Shown in pieces: positions 1-6,508 of a stretch of 10,947 nt of DNA. Below the pieces are notes generated by a model. That model searched no databases, had not been told where the DNA came from, and saw only the letters and a list, made by a program, of their open reading frames with translations. Source of the stretch: Acidobacteriota bacterium (GTDB lineage: Bacteria; Acidobacteriota; Terriglobia; UBA7540); NCBI GenBank assembly GCA_003165615.1, contig PLWR01000109.1, positions 1-10,947 on the forward strand. Direction: 5' to 3'. Each line of letters opens with the position of its first letter. Positions within the stretch are counted from its first letter, which is position 1. The position numbers were made by a program, and so were the translations under genes.

Positions 1-5
1 GCGGT

Positions 6-1826
6 TCACTTTCTCCCGTACACCGGGCCGTAGTTCGCGCAGGCACGGTAATCGCCGCCCTCGGGGGCGTGGGTCCCGAAGTGGGTCCAGGCGGTGGGCC
101 GGAAGATTCTTTCTTCGTCCACGTTATGCATGCACACGGGAATGCGCAGCATGGAGGCAAGGCTGATCAGCTTATCGCCCGTGTGCCCGTAGCAGATGGC
201 CCCGTGATTGGCGCCCCAGTTGTTCATGACCGAGTAAACGTCGCGGAAGGGTCCCTTGCCGGTCAGCAGCGGCGCAAACCAGGTGGTGGGCCAAGTGGGA
301 TCGGTCCGCTCATCCAGGACTTTGTTGACTTCCGGCGGCAGAGCCACGGTGTAGCCTTCCACGAGTTGCAGCACCGGTCCCTGGCCCATGATCCAGTTGA
401 GGCGCGCCATGGTCACCGGAAATTCGGAAGAAGTGAGGAATTGCGAGGAATAGCCGCCGCCACGGAAGTATCCCAGCGACGCCGGAGCCCACTGCGTGGC
501 GTCCAGGCAAGCCCCCACGTCCTCTGGAGTAACTTCCCAGAAGGGCTTCATGGCGGATTTGCCGTCCTTCATCATGCGCCCCGTGGCGTCCAGCGTCGTC
601 GCGCCGGAGTTAATCAAATGGAGAATGCCTCCGCTCGCCTTGCCGGTCAGATTGTGGCCGGTCACGCGCTTCACCGCCGCCGGGCTCCAGTAAGTGCGCA
701 CGTCGGAGAAAATCTGCGCGGTGTCGGTGAGCAGGTGCCCGAACAGCATGGTGGCCCCGTTGAGGGAATCGTTTTCCGTGGCAAAGACAAAAGCCTCGCG
801 GATGCCGTTCCAGTCAAAAGACGAGTTCAGGATGGCTTCCATAAAGTCGCCGTTGGGGAAATGATCGGTCCACTGGCGCTGCCCCTGAAAGCCCGCCACA
901 ATGGCGTTGTGGCCCATGGCCTCTTCGCCGTAACCCTGTTCCGCCAGGCGCGGATTGCCCACCATCAGGTCGCGCCCGATGATCGCCATCTTTACCGACG
1001 TCACCCAGTCGGCATCTTTCTTCTTGCGGGACTTCCGAAGGTCGGGAGCGTTCCGGTCCTTACCCTCGGGACAATGGGCCTTTACCCAAGCCATAGCGCG
1101 ATCGAACTCCGCCGCGTCGTAAATCTTCTCGTCGATGCGCCGGACGAACTCCGACATGTCCACATACTCGTTGCGCATGCCCAGGTAGTTCTGGAAGAAA
1201 TCCGCATTCACCATGGAACCGGCAATACCCATGGAGACGGAGCCCAAAGACAGATAGGATTTGCCCCGCATCTCCGCCACCGCCAGGCCCGCCTTGGCGA
1301 ATTGCAGCAGTTTCTCCTGCACGTCCGCGGGAATCGTGGTGTCAGTGGAATCCTGCACGTCCTGCCCGTAAATGCCGAATGCCGGCAACCCTTTCTGATT
1401 GTGTCCGGCCAGCACGGCGGCCAGATAAACCGCGCCCGGGCGCTCCGTGCCGTTAAATCCCCACACCGCCTTGGGAATCAGCGGGTCCATGTCCATCGTC
1501 TCTGACCCGTAACACCAACAGGGCGACACCGTCAGCGACACGCCCACACCCTCGCGCGCAAACTTGTCGGCACAATCGGCCGCCTCTGCCACGCCCCCAA
1601 TACAGGTGTCCGCGATGACACATTCCACCGGCAGACCGTTGGGATGGCGCAGATTCTTCTCCAATAAATCCGCGGCGGCTTTTGCCATACCCATCGTTTG
1701 CTTCTCGAGCGATTCGCGCACTCCCTTGCGGCGCCCGTCAATCGCCGGGCGAATCCCAATCTTCGGCAGTGCCCCTCGCAGCCGCTTCTGCGGCCCGTTC
1801 ACCTTCAGGTCGTTAATCTTAGCCAT
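6..1826 (-). CDS. fucI: L-fucose isomerase
   Basis: L-fucose isomerase interconverts L-fucose and L-fuculose (and often D-arabinose and D-ribulose) in the cytoplasm, the first step of fucose catabolism; it is Mn2+-dependent. The 606-residue product matches the E. coli enzyme, as I remember it, almost end to end: [14 protein letters not shown] near residue 20, [13 protein letters not shown] (103-115), [60 protein letters not shown] and the terminal YGPVYGRK. The likely metal ligands are present: Glu330 of EAILNSS, Asp353 of TENDSLNG and His541 of NWGANHG. I chose the ATG at 1826 over an in-frame codon 14 residues upstream, because AAAGGAGGGGGG lies just before it (1836-1847), though the spacing is on the long side. 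The N-terminus is about 19 residues longer than in E. coli. No other fucose gene is visible; partners may lie beyond the left edge. Confidence 0.97.
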   Translation of the reverse strand: MAKINDLKVNGPQKRLRGALPKIGIRPAIDGRRKGVRESLEKQTMGMAKAAADLLEKNLRHPNGLPVECVIADTCIGGVAEAADCADKFAREGVGVSLTVSPCWCYGSETMDMDPLIPKAVWGFNGTERPGAVYLAAVLAGHNQKGLPAFGIYGQDVQDSTDTTIPADVQEKLLQFAKAGLAVAEMRGKSYLSLGSVSMGIAGSMVNADFFQNYLGMRNEYVDMSEFVRRIDEKIYDAAEFDRAMAWVKAHCPEGKDRNAPDLRKSRKKKDADWVTSVKMAIIGRDLMVGNPRLAEQGYGEEAMGHNAIVAGFQGQRQWTDHFPNGDFMEAILNSSFDWNGIREAFVFATENDSLNGATMLFGHLLTDTAQIFSDVRTYWSPAAVKRVTGHNLTGKASGGILHLINSGATTLDATGRMMKDGKSAMKPFWEVTPEDVGACLDATQWAPASLGYFRGGGYSSQFLTSSEFPVTMARLNWIMGQGPVLQLVEGYTVALPPEVNKVLDERTDPTWPTTWFAPLLTGKGPFRDVYSVMNNWGANHGAICYGHTGDKLISLASMLRIPVCMHNVDEERIFRPTAWTHFGTHAPEGGDYRACANYGPVYGRK

Positions 1827-1974
1827 GATAATTTGCCCCCCTCCTTTGGGAGCACAATTGTACCGCAAAGATGGGCTTTTGCATCTAGGGTCATTATTCT
1901 ATTTTGAAAGCAAGGGGGATAAGGGGACGTAATAACCGGAGCAGGAGCGGCGGCTATCTTGGAGAATTGACGTA

Positions 1975-2034
1975 GTAGCACCGGCACTCCTGCCTGTGTC
2001 GTATTCCCTTCACAGCCAGGAGTGGCTGTGCTAC
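1975..2034. repeat. Imperfect palindromic (REP-like) element
   Basis: Two 24-nt arms, 1975-1998 and 2011-2034, are inverted copies matching at 21 of 24 positions, separated by a 12-nt loop. The outer ends read GTAGCA and TGCTAC. A hairpin this long in a spacer, without a U-tract, fits a dispersed extragenic palindrome better than an intrinsic terminator. A shorter element with GTAGCG at its outer end lies at 8153-8183. I recall GTAGC-ended, CACTCCTG-containing palindromes in Acidobacteriota spacers, but that is from memory. Confidence 0.75.
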
Positions 2035-2142
2035 CAGCGATTACCTTAGCGCCAGCGCCGGGGTGGTTGTGATGGCGCCCTGGGCGGTTGGTTCCTCCCC
2101 CTTTCCGCATTCGAAGGCGGGAGCGAGCCCGGACTTTCTTGC

Positions 2143-2170
2143 TCGTCACTCGCCACTTGTCACTCGTCAC
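2143..2170. repeat. Heptad tandem repeat, four units
   Basis: Four consecutive 7-mers fit the consensus TYGYCAC without any phase slip: TCGTCAC, TCGCCAC, TTGTCAC, TCGTCAC. It is one of several such tracts in the window's spacers, each with its own consensus. Confidence 0.85.
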
Positions 2171-2364
2171 AGGTCTTGCCGGGTGGTGCTCTCCGCGGTC
2201 AAAAGGAGACGACAAGCAGACGTGCAAAACAGGCTCTGGCCAGCCCGCCATGTGATTGAGCCGCAGTGCTTGAAAATCGGTCTGCACCGCCGGTTGGGCC
2301 GGCGCGGGTGTATACTCTCGGCTTTGGCGAAATCGAACGAAATTCCAAGATCAGGATTATCGCG

Positions 2365-2799
2365 ATGCCGGAAACATTTGCACAATTCTTGGATAAATGG
2401 CTCAAACAGTCAACGGTACAAGGCTTGAATAATCCCCTTGTCAAGATGCCGGTCAAGAGGTTTCGATCGCTCCAGCCGGTTGAATTCAATTCCATCGGCG
2501 ACGGGGGTTCATTGGTCGTAGGCACAATGAGCGACCCGATCACGCGGAACCTCTACAAGAACTTCCAAACCCGCATTCGCGAGCGTGGCGAACATTGCGC
2601 CTTCATTTGCTCTGGTTCCGTCGAGATGACTGTCGCTGGCGGAGTAGGGCAGCAACCGCGAACATCATTATTTCCGGCAGGCTGGCGCATGGCGAGCGCA
2701 GCCGTGCGATTTCGGGCAAGTCCATCAAGTCGAGGTGAATCGCAGATCTGCGCTCGATCTGCGCCAGCCACCATGGCAGCCCGTACCTCAGCCCGATGA
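2365..2799 (+). CDS. Hypothetical ORF, possibly decayed
   Basis: I do not recognise this 144-residue reading frame. It starts with ATG at 2365 after AGGA (2353-2356, 8-nt spacing). Up to about residue 95 it looks like ordinary protein, with FLDKWLKQ near the start and then RNLYKNFQTRIRERGEHCAF. From about residue 96 the composition shifts to Ala, Ser and Arg, as if read out of frame. It is less G+C rich than the metabolic genes on the right. No signal peptide or membrane segment is seen. The neighbour is the decarboxylase-family gene 120 bp downstream on the same strand. It could be a small orphan gene, a truncated gene frameshifted near 2640, or chance. Confidence 0.3.
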   Translation: MPETFAQFLDKWLKQSTVQGLNNPLVKMPVKRFRSLQPVEFNSIGDGGSLVVGTMSDPITRNLYKNFQTRIRERGEHCAFICSGSVEMTVAGGVGQQPRTSLFPAGWRMASAAVRFRASPSSRGESQICARSAPATMAARTSAR

Positions 2800-2919
2800 T
2801 CGGCGCCCGCGCCCGCTCCGCGACAGTCAGGGTCATTCCGGGCGACAACGATGCCTGATTGTCAAGGAAAAGACGAGCAGTACGGCAATAGGCCATCCGA
2901 ATCCCAAGGAGCAAAGGAC

Positions 2920-3243
2920 ATGAACAAACAGCCTTCCGCAATCAAGAAGAATTTTGGCGACTTCTCGCCCAAGCTGGTCCAACTCACCGACGACGTCCTG
3001 TTCGGCGACGTCTGGGAGCGTGCGGAACTATCGAAGCGCGACCGCAGCCTCGTCACCGTAGCTGCGCTCGTCGCCGGCGGCAACACCGAGCAACTCCCGT
3101 TCCACCTGAAACGGGCCAAGGAGCACGGCGTCACAGAGGCCGAGATCATCGAGACCATCACCCACCTGGCCTTCTACAGCGGATGGCCAAAGGCGATGTC
3201 CGCCATCACGGTCGCCAAGGACGTCTTTAAGAAACAGCCCTGA
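2920..3243 (+). CDS. Carboxymuconolactone decarboxylase family protein
   Basis: This small 107-residue protein belongs to the CMD/AhpD-like fold family (PF02627). The core region has the family pattern: a sequence beginning RDRSLVTVAALVAGG, then LPFHLKRAKEHGVTEAEI and a helix ending in AFYSGWPKA. The CxxC of AhpD-type peroxidases is absent, so a thiol-peroxidase role is unlikely. Relatives include 4-carboxymuconolactone decarboxylase of the protocatechuate pathway and many uncharacterised stand-alone proteins; no aromatic-degradation gene is nearby, so the substrate is unknown. ATG at 2920 is preferred over an upstream in-frame start because AAGGAG (2906-2911) sits 8 nt before it. It is the only confident plus-strand gene and converges on the HNH gene, suggesting a separate transcription unit and perhaps separate acquisition. 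Confidence 0.88.
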   Translation: MNKQPSAIKKNFGDFSPKLVQLTDDVLFGDVWERAELSKRDRSLVTVAALVAGGNTEQLPFHLKRAKEHGVTEAEIIETITHLAFYSGWPKAMSAITVAKDVFKKQP

Positions 3244-3340
3244 CCCGACCTTTCGAGCATCCGGAGCCAGCAGTCACGATCGGGGTCTGGCCCAGCGGCC
3301 ACCCGGCAGACAACCACGAAAGGAACTTCGAGGACCGTGG

Positions 3341-3363
3341 TAAGAAAAACGCCCCAGGGGGCG
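3341..3363 (-). terminator. Intrinsic terminator of the dksA-comF-HNH unit
   Basis: On the minus strand a G+C stem (CGCCC, CCTG loop, GGGCG; 3350-3363) is followed directly by TTTTTCTT, the standard intrinsic-terminator form. It lies about 35 nt after the HNH stop codon. The convergent decarboxylase gene ends about 100 bp away on the other side. The plus-strand reading lacks a good U-tract, so termination is best supported for the minus strand. Confidence 0.7.
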
Positions 3364-3397
3364 AAGCGGGATTTTCGCAAAATGTGGGGAAAGTTGC

Positions 3398-3934
3398 TCA
3401 GCAGAACAGGTATTTGCGCCAGCGCTCATCGGAGCGGCCCATCATGCGCATGATTTGACGGCTGGTATGAAGGGTGAAAGGTCTGGGGGGCCGCAACAAG
3501 CGCAGCCCGGTCTCTTCCGGAAGTCGATCCCCCTTAAGGTTATTGCAGCGGTGGCAGCAGGCGACCAGGTTATCCCAGTCGGTGTGGCCGCCGCGCGAAC
3601 GAGGGATGACGTGGTCCAGCGTAAGTTCGTGCGCGGGCATCACGCGACCGCAAAACTGGCAGGTGTAACGATCCCGCAAGAGTACGTTCTTCCGCGAAAG
3701 CGCCCGCGTCTGATAGGGAATGCGCCGGAATCCCAACAATCGAATGACCGACGGAACGCGGAAGGCCAATTGCGAGGAGTGCAGGAACAGGCCGTCTTCT
3801 TCTTCCGTTATTGCCACACCCTTGAGCACCAACACCAGGGCGCGCCGGACGGCAGTCACATTAATAGGTTCGTACGTGGCGTTGAGCACCAGTACGGGTT
3901 CTTGCAGGAGTCGTTGGTGGCCATCCTCCGACAT
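3398..3934 (-). CDS. HNH endonuclease family protein
   Basis: This 178-residue protein has an HNH (PF01844-type) zinc-ribbon nuclease module in its C-terminal half. CxxC at Cys92/Cys95 and a second CxxC at Cys127/Cys130 would bind structural zinc. The beta-beta-alpha-metal core is visible as [13 protein letters not shown] (Asp107-His108), DN at 121-122 and CNNLK (Asn131, Lys134). The N-terminal half ([13 protein letters not shown], residues 15-27) is typical of a widespread stand-alone HNH family found in many bacteria without a partner methylase. The biological substrate is unknown; nicking or cleavage of DNA is inferred from the fold. The first ATG in frame (3934) is used; a TTG just before it is less likely. 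It follows comF by 44 nt and is probably co-transcribed with it and the DksA-like gene. Confidence 0.9.
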   Translation of the reverse strand: MSEDGHQRLLQEPVLVLNATYEPINVTAVRRALVLVLKGVAITEEEDGLFLHSSQLAFRVPSVIRLLGFRRIPYQTRALSRKNVLLRDRYTCQFCGRVMPAHELTLDHVIPRSRGGHTDWDNLVACCHRCNNLKGDRLPEETGLRLLRPPRPFTLHTSRQIMRMMGRSDERWRKYLFC

Positions 3935-3978
3935 CAAGTTTCACCCGATAGGGCGATGGGCGTCCTCCCCCTGGCTTA

Positions 3979-4875
3979 TTATGTCGAGTCCCGGCCAAGT
4001 CCGTCAACAGTGTTGTCACTATCGGCTCGCGTAAGATCGGGAAACTGCGGCGTAGCGCGCGCCAGCGTGAGGCCCAGCACCTTTGCCGCGCCCGCGCGTT
4101 GCAAGGCCCGCGCACATGCGGAAAGGGTTGCCCCGGTGGTCATGACGTCATCAATCAGCACGATCGCACGCTGCCGAACCGCATCAGGTTTGACCACCTC
4201 GAAGGCCCCCCGCAGATTCTCGTGCCGGGCGAACACGCTCAATCCCGTCTGGGGAGGCGTGGCGCGCTTGCGCTGCAAGCATGAATTCACAACCTTGGGC
4301 GTTGCCGTACCACTCAACTTCCCCAGCGCCCGCACCATGCCCACCGCCAACATTTCCGATTGATTGAACCCGCGCTCACGCCGGCGCGACGGGTGCAAGG
4401 GGACGGGAATGATGAGAGGTGAGCCAGACCCTTCCATCGGGGGTAACGACTCCCAGGTGGAAGCCAGCAATTCCCCCAAACACGCGCCCAAGCGTTCTTC
4501 ACCGGAAAACTTCAAGCGCAGAACTGCCTGCCGAAGATTCCCGGAATAAATGCCAAAGCTGCGCGCCCCATCGAAGGCTGGCTCATCGTCACGGCACGCA
4601 CCGCACTCCCCAACGGACGAATCAAGGGCACGCGCAGACGGAAACGGCAGACCGCAGCGTGTACACTGAGGCCCGTTCCACGGCTGTAAGGTCTCCCAGC
4701 AAGCCCGGCAGATGCGTAGCACGGCGCCGCTTGCCAGCTCGACTCCGCAAAGCGAACAATCCGTAGGAAAGATTACGGCAAGAAGGCCGGCCGATACATC
4801 CCGAAGGAGTAAAGCGTAGTGTGAACGGGTGCTGGATGCTGGGGAGAAGGCAAACCTCCCAGACAGGAAATCCAA
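3979..4875 (-). CDS. comF: ComF family protein (phosphoribosyltransferase-like)
   Basis: ComF-family proteins pair an N-terminal zinc-finger region with a type I phosphoribosyltransferase domain and are required for natural DNA uptake in Bacillus and Haemophilus, probably helping single-stranded DNA entry from the cytoplasmic side. The 298-residue product shows four CxxC pairs (Cys40/43, 56/59, 71/74, 91/94), then IIPVPLHPSRRRERGFNQSE (155-174) and the PRPP-loop motif VLIDDVMTTGAT (239-250), all family hallmarks. The start appears to be TTG at 4875: no ATG or GTG occurs before the first CxxC, and AAGGTGA lies upstream within the end of the DksA-like gene. The family is also common in bacteria with no known competence, so uptake is not assured here. 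Its position 6 nt after the DksA-like gene indicates an operon. Confidence 0.93.
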   Translation of the reverse strand: MDFLSGRFAFSPASSTRSHYALLLRDVSAGLLAVIFPTDCSLCGVELASGAVLRICRACWETLQPWNGPQCTRCGLPFPSARALDSSVGECGACRDDEPAFDGARSFGIYSGNLRQAVLRLKFSGEERLGACLGELLASTWESLPPMEGSGSPLIIPVPLHPSRRRERGFNQSEMLAVGMVRALGKLSGTATPKVVNSCLQRKRATPPQTGLSVFARHENLRGAFEVVKPDAVRQRAIVLIDDVMTTGATLSACARALQRAGAAKVLGLTLARATPQFPDLTRADSDNTVDGLGRDST

Positions 4876-4881
4876 GATTAA

Positions 4882-5235
4882 CTAAAGTTCACCTTTATCT
4901 TGTTTTTCCTGACATTCGATACAGTGGCGGGCCCAGGGCACTGCTTCCAAGCGCTTCTGCTGAACGTCTTCCTCGCACGCCACGCACTGTCCGTAAGTTC
5001 CGGCTTTCATACGTTCCAGTGCCTCGCTGATAAGTTGCAGGACGCGCCGATTCTCGTCGCTCTGGTGAAAGAGGAACTCCTTGGTGTAAGAGTTGGCGGC
5101 CTTGTCGACGATGTCTTGCGTGGCCTCTTCGTCAGCCTCGCGCCCGTCTCGCTCCGACTTGGTTACCAACCGCAACAATTCCTCCTGTTTGGTCAGGAGG
5201 CGCTTCTTGAAGTACTCAACTTTCTTCTTATCCAT
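4882..5235 (-). CDS. DksA/TraR family zinc-finger transcriptional regulator
   Basis: This 117-residue protein is a DksA/TraR-type regulator, which acts through the secondary channel of RNA polymerase. The N-terminal half is a predicted coiled coil rich in Lys, Glu and Leu. Asp41 and Asp44 in DIVDKA match the coiled-coil tip motif DxxDxA of E. coli DksA. The C-terminal C4 zinc finger is Cys84-x2-Cys87 and Cys105-x2-Cys108 (GQCVACEEDV and RHCIECQEK). It is shorter than E. coli DksA (151 residues), mainly at the N-terminus. ATG at 5235 is chosen over an upstream in-frame start because AAGGTG lies 4 nt before it and MDKKKVEYFKKRL is a typical beginning. It is the first gene of the unit with comF and the HNH gene and lies 43 nt downstream of a near-consensus promoter. 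Which of the several DksA-like groups it belongs to cannot be told. Confidence 0.92.
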   Translation of the reverse strand: MDKKKVEYFKKRLLTKQEELLRLVTKSERDGREADEEATQDIVDKAANSYTKEFLFHQSDENRRVLQLISEALERMKAGTYGQCVACEEDVQQKRLEAVPWARHCIECQEKQDKGEL

Positions 5236-5277
5236 GCGCCACCTTATTTCCCCCGCGAGGACGGCACAAACCAAAAA

Positions 5278-5306
5278 ATTGTAGGGTGGTCAGCCAAAAC
5301 TGTCAA
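5278..5306 (-). promoter_or_regulatory. Housekeeping sigma-70-type promoter for the dksA-like unit
   Basis: On the minus strand TTGACA (5301-5306, perfect -35) is followed by a 17-nt spacer and TACAAT (5278-5283, five of six -10 positions). Transcription would start near 5271, giving a leader of about 35 nt before the ATG at 5235. It lies between the anti-sigma gene and the DksA-like gene, so it separates these two units. Confidence 0.85.
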
Positions 5307-5378
5307 GGCATAAGGCGGTAGTTTCAACCTGAAGCTCGGCGCTTTCCAGTTTTTCGTACGCATCCTGAAGGATTAAAG

Positions 5379-5624
5379 CTATGTGCCCCGCAGTAACTTG
5401 CGCTTCAGCGCCTCGTGCAGACGGCTTTTGACTTCGTCGGGGAGCGAAAATATCTTCCCATCGCAGTAAAGTTCAATGGTCTTCCTGGTGCTGTCATACA
5501 CCGCGTTGCAGTGATTGCAATAAGTCAAATGAGTCTCGAGGGTGTTCTTCAGTCCCTCGTCCAGCTCGCCGTCCAGATATCGGCAGATCTCTTTGATAGC
5601 CTTATCGCAGTTCACCAAATTCAC
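5379..5624 (-). CDS. Zinc-binding (ZAS-type) anti-sigma factor
   Basis: This 81-residue protein has the zinc-associated anti-sigma signature His32-x3-Cys36-x2-Cys39 plus an upstream Cys6. The spacing 6/32/36/39 is the same as the 11/37/41/44 set I recall for the redox sensor RsrA of Streptomyces. An extra Cys14 is present. There is no membrane segment, so it should be cytosolic and likely sequesters the sigma factor encoded immediately upstream. It begins with GTG at 5624, overlapping the sigma stop codon in GTGA (5621-5624), which points to translational coupling and near-equal synthesis. A second in-frame GTG lies three codons further. Redox sensing is an inference from cysteine spacing; many ZAS proteins are not redox-responsive. 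Confidence 0.88.
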   Translation of the reverse strand: MNLVNCDKAIKEICRYLDGELDEGLKNTLETHLTYCNHCNAVYDSTRKTIELYCDGKIFSLPDEVKSRLHEALKRKLLRGT

Positions 5625-6223
5625 CCTCGCTTGAAAATTTTGCTCAATTCCTCGCGTAATCGCAGCCGGGCGCGAAAGAGCCGTGCCTTCACCGCGCCCA
5701 CTGTCAAATCCAGCAGCTCGGCGGTTTCTTCCGTGGAGAGGCCTTCCACGTCGCGCAGATAAAAGACCGTGCGAAAACCCGGCGGCAGCGAACTTACCCC
5801 CCCCTGAAGAATTCGTTCCAGTTCCGACTGGGCAAATTGCTGCTCAGGGTTTGGCCTCCAATCGGCGAATTCCCTCACCTGCACTTCGCCGTTTTCGTCT
5901 TCCGAGGCCTCCATCGGGACTTCCCGGTTGGTCCGCCGTTTGCGCAGCTTCATCAGCGCTTCGTTCACGGCAATTCGGGTAATCCATGTGTAAAAGCGCG
6001 AGTCTTCGCGGAAATCCGGCAGGTGCTCAAAGGCCTTCAGAAAAGCGTCCTGAAGCACGTCTTCGGCATCCTCACGGTTCCCGGTGATGTTCATCCCGAG
6101 CCGGTAGATCTTCTTCTCGTAACGATTCACGAGCTCTTCAAAGGCAGAGTAATTCCCCGCCTTCGCTTCGCTGACGAGTTGCCCCTCGTCCTGTGTCAAA
6201 GTCGCTTGAGGTGGTTCAGTCAT
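5621..6223 (-). CDS. ECF (group 4) sigma-70 family RNA polymerase sigma factor
   Basis: This 200-residue protein is an extracytoplasmic-function-type sigma factor. Region 2 spans about residues 28-96 (FEELVNRYEKKIYRLG, then NREDAEDVLQDAFLKAF and FYTWITRIAVNEALMKLRKR, which recognises the -10 element). Region 4 spans about 140-192, with the helix-turn-helix GLSTEETAELLDLTVGAVKARLFRA (161-185) for the -35 element. The acidic linker (about 104-120) lacks region 3, as expected. ATG at 6223 is used; an in-frame TTG at 6256 would add 11 residues, and neither has a strong ribosome binding site. It is coupled to the zinc anti-sigma gene. It sits about 285 nt after rpe with repeats between, so it is probably a separate unit, possibly autoregulated. 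Confidence 0.93.
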   Translation of the reverse strand: MTEPPQATLTQDEGQLVSEAKAGNYSAFEELVNRYEKKIYRLGMNITGNREDAEDVLQDAFLKAFEHLPDFREDSRFYTWITRIAVNEALMKLRKRRTNREVPMEASEDENGEVQVREFADWRPNPEQQFAQSELERILQGGVSSLPPGFRTVFYLRDVEGLSTEETAELLDLTVGAVKARLFRARLRLREELSKIFKRG

Positions 6224-6345
6224 CAGAGTTATCAGTTCGACTCCGCTCGCACTCAATGGGCAGCATTACCGGAATCACTTCCCCTGCCCGTCCATCGAGC
6301 ATCCTCCCGCAACAACCTGACGGCTCAACGCTTGTCCATTCTTTT

Positions 6346-6371
6346 GATGCCGCAGATAGCGCGAGGTTACA
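6346..6371 (-). promoter_or_regulatory. Possible ECF-type promoter of the sigma gene
   Basis: TGTAACC (6365-6371, minus strand) resembles the AAC-containing -35 boxes used by ECF sigma factors; 15 nt further is CATC (6346-6349) as a weak -10. It would give a leader of about 115 nt before the sigma gene. The -10 match is poor, so this is only a candidate for autoregulation. Confidence 0.2.
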
Positions 6372-6387
6372 GCCTCTTTCCTAACCG

Positions 6388-6415
6388 TCGTCAGTTGTCA
6401 GTCATCAGTTTTCAG
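6388..6415. repeat. Heptad tandem repeat, four units
   Basis: Four 7-mers in perfect phase, consensus TYNTCAG: TCGTCAG, TTGTCAG, TCATCAG, TTTTCAG. It lies in the spacer between rpe and the ECF sigma gene. Confidence 0.85.
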
Positions 6416-6434
6416 GAACAGCCTGACAAAGGAT

Positions 6435-6495
6435 CGAAATCGAAATTCGAAAATCGAAAATGCGGCGAGTAAAGAATTGCGAGTTTCGATTTTCG
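6435..6495. repeat. CGAAAAT heptads with a perfect 12-bp inverted repeat
   Basis: A CGAAAT hexamer (6435-6440) is followed by three 7-mers (6441-6461: CGAAATT, CGAAAAT, CGAAAAT). The segment CGAAAATCGAAA (6448-6459) is repeated in perfect inverted form at 6484-6495, with a 24-nt loop. It starts just after the rpe stop codon, so on the minus-strand transcript it could fold as a weak A+U-rich 3' hairpin. It lacks the G+C stem and U-tract of an intrinsic terminator. Confidence 0.65.
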
Positions 6496-6508
6496 CCTTG
6501 TCTGAATA

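Larger units (their letters stand above)
1827..2364. other. Intergenic spacer upstream of fucI
   Basis: This roughly 540-bp stretch has no convincing gene; the open frames across it have no recognisable motifs and contradict each other. It holds the fucI leader with its G-rich ribosome binding site, one long imperfect palindrome (1975-2034), a four-unit heptad repeat (2143-2170) and a small perfect hairpin GCCGG-TTGGG-CCGGC (2289-2303). It lies between divergently oriented genes, so promoters for both sides are expected. I could not find a convincing -35/-10 pair for fucI. A TATACT at 2311-2316 is a possible plus-strand -10 box but has no -35 partner at the right distance. Confidence 0.6.

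Noticed and set aside
69..1505. 478-codon open frame on the plus strand
   Set aside because: It is fully antisense to fucI, which is well supported by motifs along its whole length. The translation is rich in His, Arg and Gly with no recognisable domain, as expected for the mirror of a G+C-rich gene.
1805..2287. 160-codon minus-strand frame across the fucI leader
   Set aside because: It overlaps the fucI start, reads through the palindrome and the heptad repeat, and has low-complexity content with no ribosome binding site.
2311..2316. TATACT as a -10 box for the plus-strand segment
   Set aside because: No acceptable -35 element is found 16-18 nt upstream; the region there is a small G+C hairpin.
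1827..2364. tRNA or small structured RNA in the large spacer
   Set aside because: I searched by eye for a tRNA T-arm and cloverleaf pairing and saw none; the only strong fold is the REP-like palindrome.
2603..2941. 112-codon minus-strand frame
   Set aside because: It has some protein-like stretches but overlaps the start of the decarboxylase-family gene on the other strand. Plus-strand frames are as plausible there, and no family is recognised.
3455..4363. 302-codon open frame on the plus strand
   Set aside because: It is antisense to both the HNH gene and comF, crosses their boundary, and shows no protein-like motifs.
5837..6472. 211-codon open frame on the plus strand
   Set aside because: It is antisense to the ECF sigma gene and runs through spacer repeats; no domain is visible.
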